From contig WJXW01000018.1 of assembly GCA_015832175.1 (NCBI GenBank), positions 496,001-560,000 on the forward strand: a stretch of 64,000 nt of DNA, in the 5' to 3' direction. Under the pieces are notes generated by a model. It was given only the letters and a program-made list of their open reading frames with translations. It did not search any database and had not been told where the DNA came from. Shown here one piece after another: positions 56,888 through 64,000 of the stretch. The position numbers and the translations under genes were made by a program. Source of the stretch: Paraphaeosphaeria minitans. Lineage: Eukaryota > Ascomycota > Dothideomycetes > Pleosporales > Didymosphaeriaceae. How positions within the stretch are numbered: the first letter of the stretch is position 1; every line of letters begins with the position of its first letter.

Positions 56888-57306
56888 TGTGGGTGGTGCG
56901 ATGAAGCGCGGTGGATTGGGTGGGTTGTGGTGGACAGGAGTTGTTGTAGGTATTGTCGGCGCGTCGTGAACGCTAAGCTGAAGTTGGAACGAAGGTGCTA
57001 GGCTTGGCGATTGTACCCCACCGCACTAGGTACCGACCGAGATGTAATGGCGACTATAAACACCAGCCGCCGCCCCGACATGCTCCTGAACTCGGATATA
57101 TCTCGCTTGAAAGCCGCAGAGCGAGGACTGGCTTCCTGATGTAGCTCATGCGTTTCTAATACCTACTTGCACAGCTCGTTCACGAGCTGCATTGCCGACA
57201 AAGTGCATTTGTAAGGTAGTGGGGAAGACGTCGGATAGGATACGTCATCCGTATAGCTACCTATGGGATCCATTATAGAAAACCAACAGCTACCGCATCC
57301 ACCGGT
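56888..57306. promoter_or_regulatory. Divergent intergenic region, MED7 and toxD-like gene
   Basis: These 419 bases separate divergent starts. No distinct element was identified. Confidence 0.45.
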
Positions 57307-58425
57307 ATGAAGGTTCAAGCTGTCCGCTCTTCAATTGCTTTCCATTCAACACACCACGCAATCAAGCTGACATCCCTGCGTTTCTACACAATGTCTACCC
57401 GCAGCGCTGTCGTGCACACCCCCGAAGGCGTCGCCAAACTGAGCAGCGATGTCCCGTACCCCAAGCTCCGCGATGAGTACATCATCGTCAAGACCAAGGC
57501 GGTGGCTTTGAATCCGACGGACTGGAAGAGTCTGGGCCCGGCAAGGAGATCGCCCGGCGCGATTGCTGGATGCGACTATGCGGGCGTAGTGGAGGAGGTC
57601 GGGAAGGCGGTTACCACGCCTTTCAAGAAGGGCGACAGGGTTGCTGGTCTCGTCTTCGGAGGCAGTCCCTACAACCACGACGACGGCGCATTCGCGTCCC
57701 ATGTCACCGCCAAGGGCGACCTCCAAATCCGCATCGCCGACAACATCTCGTTTGAGGACGCTTCGACCCTCGGCGTCGGCATCACCACCGTCGGCCAGGC
57801 CATGTATCAATCCCTGGGCCTCCCTCTCCCCCAAGCTAAAGTGAGCGAGTCCACTTCTATCCTCATCTACGGCGCGTCCACTGCAACCGGTACCCTCGCA
57901 GTCCAGTACGCAAAGCTCTCCGGCCTCCAAGTCATCGCCACCTGCTCCCCGCACAATTTCGACCTCATCAAATCGCTGGGTGCAGACCAGGTCTTCGACT
58001 ACAGGGACCCCGATTGCGGGAAGAAGATCCGCGAGGCGACCAAAGACAGCCTGAAGCTAGCCTTCGACACCATCTCCGAGAAGGGCTCGTCCGAGGTGTG
58101 CTGCGACGCCATCAGCTCCAAGGGCGGCATGAACACGAGCCTGCTGCCCGTGAAGAACTTCCCGAGGGCGGATGTGCGTAACGGCCACACGCTGGCGTAC
58201 ACGGCGCTGGGAGAGAAGTTCGCGGAGCAGTTCCCTGCTAACCAGAACGACTTCGAATTTGGAGTGAGGTTTTGGCGGTTGAGCGAGGAGCTGCTCAACA
58301 GTGGCAAGATCAAGGCGCATCCGACGGAGGTGAGGGAGGGTGGGTTGGCGGCGATTCCGAAAGGATTGGATGACTTGAAGGAGGGGAGGGTCAGCGGTGT
58401 GAAGTTGGTGTATCGGGCGGAGTAG
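57307..58425 (+). CDS. Medium-chain (toxD-like) zinc-independent enoyl/quinone reductase
   Basis: Intronless. The first ATG gives 372 aa; the second (57391, MSTRSAVV) gives 344 aa, the common family length. Core motifs are KAVALNPTDWKSLG, GCDYAGVVEEVG, FKKGDRVAGLVFGG, an NADPH Rossmann stretch (ILIYGASTATGTLAVQYAKLSG), LGADQVFDYRDPD, and the terminal GVKLVYRAE. No structural zinc Cys cluster is seen. Relatives serve as trans-acting enoyl reductases of polyketide synthases or as quinone oxidoreductases; no synthase is nearby. The 28 residues before the second Met are basic and lack acids, as in mitochondrial presequences. Confidence 0.9.
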   Translation: MKVQAVRSSIAFHSTHHAIKLTSLRFYTMSTRSAVVHTPEGVAKLSSDVPYPKLRDEYIIVKTKAVALNPTDWKSLGPARRSPGAIAGCDYAGVVEEVGKAVTTPFKKGDRVAGLVFGGSPYNHDDGAFASHVTAKGDLQIRIADNISFEDASTLGVGITTVGQAMYQSLGLPLPQAKVSESTSILIYGASTATGTLAVQYAKLSGLQVIATCSPHNFDLIKSLGADQVFDYRDPDCGKKIREATKDSLKLAFDTISEKGSSEVCCDAISSKGGMNTSLLPVKNFPRADVRNGHTLAYTALGEKFAEQFPANQNDFEFGVRFWRLSEELLNSGKIKAHPTEVREGGLAAIPKGLDDLKEGRVSGVKLVYRAE

Positions 58426-58710
58426 ATGCCGACGGTATGGACTCCGCACACGTACGTGGGCGTACGTGGGCTTTTTTTACTCCCAAGGCGAGCTACATTT
58501 CAAAGGCCAAACTGTCATGTAGGCAAAGCGGGTACTGTCATTGCCAGAACATTACTGCTCCGAAGTCGTTGGTTCAACCACACACACACACACACACACG
58601 CACACACACCCTTCTCTTCAGTACACTGATTACCAAAATTCCAAGAAGACGGTGTTTGAGATCTCGTTGGAGTAGAAGGTTGAGTGTCCGCTCGCGGTGT
58701 ACCCCTACTC
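58426..58710. repeat. Spacer with CA microsatellite
   Basis: A CACACA array lies at about 58577-58609. No gene is seen in the rest. Confidence 0.7.
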
Positions 58711-59267
58711 GAGTCAGTCCACGATCAACGCCCACGAAAAGAATGCTGTTGCATCCTGCTGGTTAGCGTTCAACCAGTCATCGTCCCTCGCCGTGTTCTC
58801 AAGCCAAGAGAATACGATCTGGCTACCGACGATCCTCCACGTAGCCCCTCTTTCTGCGGACTTGGTGACTGCGCTTGAAAGTCCGGCCAGCGTCATCGAT
58901 GAGCGCCGCACCGGAGCCGTCATTCCAGCTCAGCATTGTCAAGGAGCTGTCGTGGTTGCGGGTGTCGAGCATGATGAGGTCAAAAATCGTGTGCGGTAAT
59001 CTGTTCGTTGCATCAGCAGTACGGTGCGACGTTTGCGGGAAGTGCGGACCATGGAGCGTAAACATCTCATCGCTAGGGCTCGTAGCTCTCGGGCCCTTGC
59101 CGAGTTCGTAGGATGGCCGGACTGGGCAGAGGTTCACTGGAGGCGACTCCATGCGTGAGGTTCAGTGCTGGGTGACGACGAGAAGGCGAAGCATAATCCA
59201 CGTTCGTGTGCAACGCTGCTGTCGCTGCCGAAGCGATAGATAGCATTGTGAACCAAGAAGATAACAT
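58711..59267 (-). pseudogene. Possible relic of a small secreted protein
   Basis: ATG at 59267 starts a signal-peptide-like sequence (MLSSWFTMLSIASAATAALH) that stops at the 59073 end. A second frame then reads as protein (LDTRNHDSSLTMLSWNDGSG, ALIDDAGRTF). A third reads SAERGATWRIVGSQIVFSWL and ARDDDWLNANQQDATAFFSW. Three coding-like blocks in three frames over about 550 bases suggest one gene with frameshifts. I could not find GT-AG introns that join them, and the family is unknown. Confidence 0.4.
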
Positions 59268-59926
59268 CTTAATGGAAAGGTTCGCGTCACAGCTGTGCTC
59301 ACAACATATATACCTAATCTACGGTAGTCCATCCATGTACATCTCGTACTACACGGGTGCGGGGAAATGCCCTGCCCTCGCTTTCACCATCTTCGCCATG
59401 ACCGGCCAATGAGAAGCGCATCAGAAGAGCCAATCGCAATTTGCGTGATGGAAACATGTCAAGCATGATACTGAGCCTCGAATGCAAGGGATGACCCGCG
59501 GTGAAAGACTTGCACACGATTGGGCAAGCTGATGTTGGCAAGTCACGAAGCGTGGTCGCTAGGTAGTCTTGACTGCATGCACCAATGCCGATTCGGGATG
59601 CTTCGACTATGGGAATTTCAATCTACATACAGCTGTCAAGAGTCGTAGCCGCTGACGTAGATACACATGCTGTGTGGAGATACAATGACCGATTTGTCTT
59701 CCTCCTAGAACGTTGGTATAAGGTGCACTTGCGTCGACTATAGATAAGACGTGAATAGTGGCGGATACTCCCAACATGTCGGAAGTATCCCTCGAACTTG
59801 ACAGAGAAGCATGCACCGACGCTTGTTGCTATGAAATCGTTAGCAGAGGATCGTTCTCGAGGTATCATGGTGAACTATACCTAACCCAGGTGGCGCAGAT
59901 CCTTCCAGATTAGACTCAACCACCCG
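59268..59926. other. Gene-free spacer
   Basis: These 660 bases hold no supported gene. Confidence 0.45.
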
Positions 59927-61384
59927 TCACTCTTCATCTTGATCCTCATCAATTTCACTTAGATCGCTTGAAGGTTCAGGCCTCTCGACCACTAGTTGAT
60001 CGAGAAGCAGCGGCATCCAGACTCGCTTGTCTCCAGAATAGTCCTGCGCTATCTTGCCATCCGAGAAATTTACAAGGCAATGATGGCCTATTTTGTCTCT
60101 CTGGGAAAGGCATCCGAGGCTCAAATTGGTGAGATTCGTGGTAGTAGCGAGGTCTTTGAGCCCGCGTGGCCATGGATCATAACGGTCGTCGGAGTCTTTC
60201 CAATGAGCGGCATCATCCCACTGTAGCTCAACCTTCCAAAGGCTTACATGCCGTAGAGTTGCCGAGAATTTGGAGATGGCATTGATCAGCACATCAGGCA
60301 TTATGACCAGCATGCCCAAATCGAGACGACGAATGGCAGGCAAAGGATCAGGTGTTTTGCATAGCCGTTTCAGCACCCATGATGACGAATAGTGAAGTTG
60401 TTTGACGAAATTCATCCGAAGATGCTCGAGGGAAGTGCATCGAAGAAGGAATGATTCCAGACAGGTAGAGTGCAGGTCTGCGTCTGGACTAGAGTCGTGG
60501 TGTCCGCCAGAGGGATTGAGTGTGAGCAGTAATTGTCGCAGCCCACCGAGCACAACGTCCATTTTGGGATTTGGTGACCCAAGAAAGAAAGCGTTGTCTT
60601 TCAGTCCGGAGGATTGTGTTCGCAAAATAGTCTCAATGGAAGAGACTGGATGGTCGGCATCAGCAAGTGCTTGCATGAGCAACAAGAATGCTTGAGATGC
60701 AAACTTATTCGAGCCAGTCCGAAGGTTGAGCCCAATCTCCCGTGATATCGAAGGCGCGCCATAACTCCTCCACCGGTCGTCATCACGCACACGTCCAGAA
60801 GCCTCGTAGTCGCGGATGCCCACCGTATCAAGGTTCTGCAAATTGCGGAAAGCCTCTGTGAGCAGAGCCTGGTCACGACCAGAACTACTCACGGCGAATT
60901 GATCGGCGTAACCTTTTTGGAAGGCATCGTACTGAGCACAGCTCATGGTGCCAGATAACGACGCCACGTCGGTAGCATCAAAGGACTCCAGTCCGATGAT
61001 CACATGTCGCAAGGTTTTGTTGAAGGCGCTGTGTCTAGAAATGCTGACGAGCGTCTGCAAGCTTGCGGTGCTCAGCATGAACTGCTTCTTCGTAAAGAAT
61101 TCTTTCGCAAACGTGTCGAACAGCACCTTCTCGAGGTATTTGTTCGCAAGGCGAAGGGCCCCGAGATCCTTTGTAGGAAGATAGGTCGCAATGCTTCAAC
61201 CCGCAGTCAGTAAAACATGTTGTGATGTTGCCTTGGTCGGGAATCCAGGCGGGAGCTGTGCCACACGGAGATGCGAATACGAAGCGTAATGACTGGGCTA
61301 CACTTACAGATGTACGAGCAACTCGAGAGGCAGTGCATTGAGACTCGCCTTGGTCGTATTGCTGTTTCTTGAAATCGTGGCCAT
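59927..61384 (-). CDS. F-box protein
   Basis: Two exons, 61384-61308 and 61193-59927, with a 114-nt intron; 447 aa. The F-box-like N-terminus spans the junction: LNALPLELLVHL, then IATYLPTKDLGALRLANKYL (residues 15-50). After it come leucine-rich, repeat-like segments (LRHVIIGLESFDATD, LEHLRMNFVKQLHYSS, AIRRLDLGMLVIMPDV, LRHVSLWKVELQWDD) and a Glu/Asp tail (DLSEIDEDQDEE). F-box proteins present targets to SCF ubiquitin ligases; the target is unknown. The donor is a clean GTAAGT. It is divergently arranged with PARP. Confidence 0.85.
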
Positions 61385-61707
61385 ATTGCTAGTTTGCTCG
61401 CACTTGATCTGTGCAGTTTCTGTTCGCGCGTTTTGTACATACGAGCTGCAGTATGTAGGTGCGTGAATGCTAAGGACGTCTTAGGCAGCAATGTGGCACG
61501 GAACGCGGGACCAGGCAGCAAGCACGCTAAGGCGCGGCGTCACCTGATGCCTAGCCAATCAATGCGCGTCAATTGGATAGGTGAGGGATCAAGGTCATAT
61601 CGTGCGACTCCCACGTCCTTGGCTTTTGGCGTGCCATTAAATCTCTCCTTGCTCGAGCAGACAGACTCTCGTTTCTCAATCTGATCAATTGATCGAGTTC
61701 GCTCAGC
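61385..61707. promoter_or_regulatory. Bidirectional region, F-box gene and PARP
   Basis: These 323 bases lie between divergent starts. No distinct motif was identified. Confidence 0.5.
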
Positions 61708-64000
61708 ATGCGTGCGAAGTTGCCGCTTGCTGGCTACACTGTCGCCTTGAGCGGTACTTTCCCTGCGACGACGCACCAGACGGTCTCGAACAGGATCACC
61801 GACCTTGGCGGCAATGTTGCGAAGAGCGTGACTGCAGATACAAACATCCTCATTTCCACGCGGGCGGATATCAGCAAAGGCTCGAAAAAGGCCCAAGACG
61901 CGCAGTCCAACAGCATTCCCATTGTACCCATCGATTGGCTGGGCGAGGTCGAACTCAGCAACGATGCAGTCGATCCCGAGGATTTCTCGCTTCTCGCTGT
62001 TTCAACGCCTGCCGATGGTGTGAAAGGAAAGGCAGCCAAGAAGCGTGCAGCATCGCCCGACGACTCTAACGCGCCGGCTTCTAAAAATGCAAGAATCATC
62101 CCGCAAAATACGGCACCGAAACCCGAGCCCAAGGTTGGAGATGGATCCGTGCTGAAGTCTCGTAATATGACGATACCCCTAGATGAGGGGTGTCCGCTAC
62201 ATATGTATCGTGTATATGTTGACGGCGAGGGTATGGTGCACGACGCGTCTCTAAACAAAGCCGATGCATCTGCGAATAACAACAAGTTCTACCGGATACA
62301 GGTTGGTTGCTTGCCGCCTGGATAATGCACTATTCACTAACTTTCACAGCTCCTGTGGAACCCGAACACAAACGACTACAAGACGTGGACGCGATGGGGC
62401 AGGGTCGGAGACAGTGGCCAGAGCAAATTACTTGGTGCCGGTAGCTACAGTGATGCCTTTTCGAACTTTAACAAGAAGTTCAAAGAGAAGAGCAAGCTGT
62501 CTTGGGACGATCGCGGTACGGAGCCGAAGAAAGGTATACATCCGGCGTGTTTATTAGCTATCTCCCGTCGAATACATTGGGCTAATCTGCTAGCAAAATC
62601 AAGGTGCCTATGCGTACGTCGAACGCAGCTATGAGCCTGACACCGAAGACGAGGAAGTCGAGGAAGTTGCTGCCAACGGATACGGTCGTCATCCTCGAAG
62701 CGTCTCGCCTGCGAAATCATCCCTGGCAGTCCCTGTACAATCTCTCATGCAGCTTATATTCAACCAGCAATACATGTTCGAGGCGATGAGCGACCTCAAC
62801 TACGATGCTGATAAGATGCCCCTAGGAAAGCTAAGCAAGGCAACCATCAATCGTGGTTTCCAAACCCTCACTGAGTTAGCGACACTGCTCAAACATGGGG
62901 TTTCCTCGCGGCAAGAGATTGAAGACATCAGCAACAGGTACTATTCATTGATACCACACAACTTTGGTCGATCACGTCCACCTGTCATAGGTGATACCAG
63001 CACACTAAAACGCGAGGTTGACCTGCTGGACTCTTTGAGAGACATGAAGGCCGCCGCAGATCTCATGAAGAAAGATCTAAATAGTGTAGAGAAGATTCAT
63101 GTTCTAGATCGCCAATTCCAGAGCCTTGGCCTCGAAGAGATGTCGGACATTGATCCATGCAGTCACGAATACCAAGAATTGGCTAACTACCTAGTTAATA
63201 CCAAGGGCGCGACTCATGCTATCGACTACAAGGTCGAGAACATCTTCCGCATTGAGCGCCAAGGCGAACTCGACCGCTTCCAGAAGAGCTCTTTTGCCAA
63301 GATCGAGAGCGACAGGCGCCTACTCTGGCACGGGTCCCGGGGTACGTATCAGGGTTACCACCTTATTTAAAAAACCATGAGCCTACACTGACATTGCTCC
63401 AGCGACCAACTTTGGCGGTATCCTTAGTCAGGGTCTCCGCATCGCTCCGGTACGCTAACCTTTCTTCTCCCCTCCTCCACTGCCACTAACTAAAGTATTC
63501 AGCCCGAAGCACCCGTGTCAGGGTACATGTTCGGAAAGGGTATCTACCTGGCTGATATGTCTTCCAAATCCGCAAATTATTGCTGCTCATACAACAGCGG
63601 AGGTCACGCCCTGCTCCTACTGTGCGAAGCCGAGCTTGGTCGACCAATGCAGGAACTGACACACGCTTCATATACTGCTGGAGAAGATGCCTACGCCAAA
63701 GGCAACTGGTCCACATGGGGCAAGGGCATGACAGGCCCTCTGGCGTGGAAGGATGCGGAGTGTGTCCATCCGTCTCTTCGTGGCGTGGCAATGGTAAGCG
63801 TCCCCAAGCATCCCTTCTCTTTAGTCCCCAGCCCTGTCCGAGCTCCAAAATGTTCCCTACTAATTTCATGTACTTTAGCCTGATACCAGCATACTTCCCA
63901 CCAAAAACAAAGTTCCCGGCGCTTACCTCGAGTACAATGAGTACATCGCCTACGATATTGCCCAAGTCCGCATTCGGTACCTGTTCCGGGTCCGCATGTG
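61708..64000 (+). CDS. Poly(ADP-ribose) polymerase (right edge; stop just outside)
   Basis: Six exons: 61708-62301, 62350-62533, 62604-63341, 63403-63449, 63503-63793 and 63879 to the edge; about 658 aa. Domains in order are BRCT (LAGYTVALSGTF, IVPIDWL; residues 1-90), a basic linker (KKRAASPDD), WGR (TRWGRVGDSGQSKLL), the PARP regulatory helices (MPLGKLSKATINRGFQTL), and the catalytic domain. Catalytic HYE residues are visible: His near 502 (LLWHGSR), Tyr in GKGIYLADMSSKSANYC, and Glu in EYNEYIAYD. It ADP-ribosylates proteins at DNA breaks. The window ends two bases into the next codon (TG), consistent with a stop just beyond IRYLFRVRM. Yeasts lack PARP; filamentous fungi have it. Confidence 0.95.

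Noticed and set aside
56030..57001. 323-codon plus-strand frame
   Set aside because: Antisense of MED7; Pro/His/Leu and Gly/Val/Arg composition typical of a shadow.
62534..62594. Alternative PARP acceptor at TAG 62593
   Set aside because: Puts the next exon out of frame with the conserved YAYVERSYE segment; the acceptor ending at 62603 restores it.

Overview
The window looks like a chromosome segment of a filamentous ascomycete (Pezizomycotina), most likely a Dothideomycete of the Pleosporales type. Most introns are about 45-115 nt, with GT-AG borders and CTRAC/CTAAY-like branch points. The gene set includes PARP, a LaeA-like methyltransferase, Pth11-like rhodopsin-domain proteins, a hybrid histidine kinase and a chitin-binding secreted protein. 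The class placement is inference from gene style; no database was consulted.

Layout. 1-5.1 kb: a nuclear repeat protein running off the left edge, VMA6 (V-ATPase subunit d) head-to-head with it, and a decayed GH92 mannosidase relic. 5.3-12 kb: a DHA1-type MFS exporter, a secreted protein combining a PIR1-like module, two CBM18 chitin-binding modules and a But2 domain, and a decayed beta-lactamase-fold hydrolase. 13.9-23.9 kb: a rhodopsin-domain membrane protein, a small conserved protein, a cupin protein, an anion:cation symporter-type MFS permease and a Tyr-rich surface protein. 24.4-37 kb: a broken F-box-type gene, a 1305-residue hybrid histidine kinase, a broken gene with an LPxEIR-type N-terminus, an SMP-30/gluconolactonase, an atypical Rho-like GTPase and an alpha/beta-hydrolase relic. 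38.4-44.2 kb: a GIT1-like glycerophosphodiester permease and a second rhodopsin-domain protein. 45.7-53 kb is a housekeeping block: PEX11, ABD1 (cap methyltransferase), RPN7 (proteasome lid) and alanine aminotransferase. 54-64 kb: a LaeA-like methyltransferase, MED7, a toxD-like enoyl reductase, a possible secreted-protein relic, an F-box/LRR-like protein and PARP, which reaches the right edge.

The housekeeping genes share no single pathway and appear to be ordinary neighbours. The accessory parts (4-44 kb) are rich in sensing and transport (two Pth11-like proteins, a histidine kinase, three MFS carriers) and in wall or surface proteins. They also hold at least five, perhaps six, decayed coding relics with in-frame stops or frameshifts, several explicable by C-to-T change. 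That suggests past RIP-like mutation or relaxed selection. Intergenic DNA carries recurrent GGTACC/TAGGTA-rich clusters and simple repeats. I saw no rRNA, tRNA, CRISPR array or intact transposon. Exon coordinates below were worked out by hand from splice consensus and reading-frame continuity; most lengths close to a whole number of codons.
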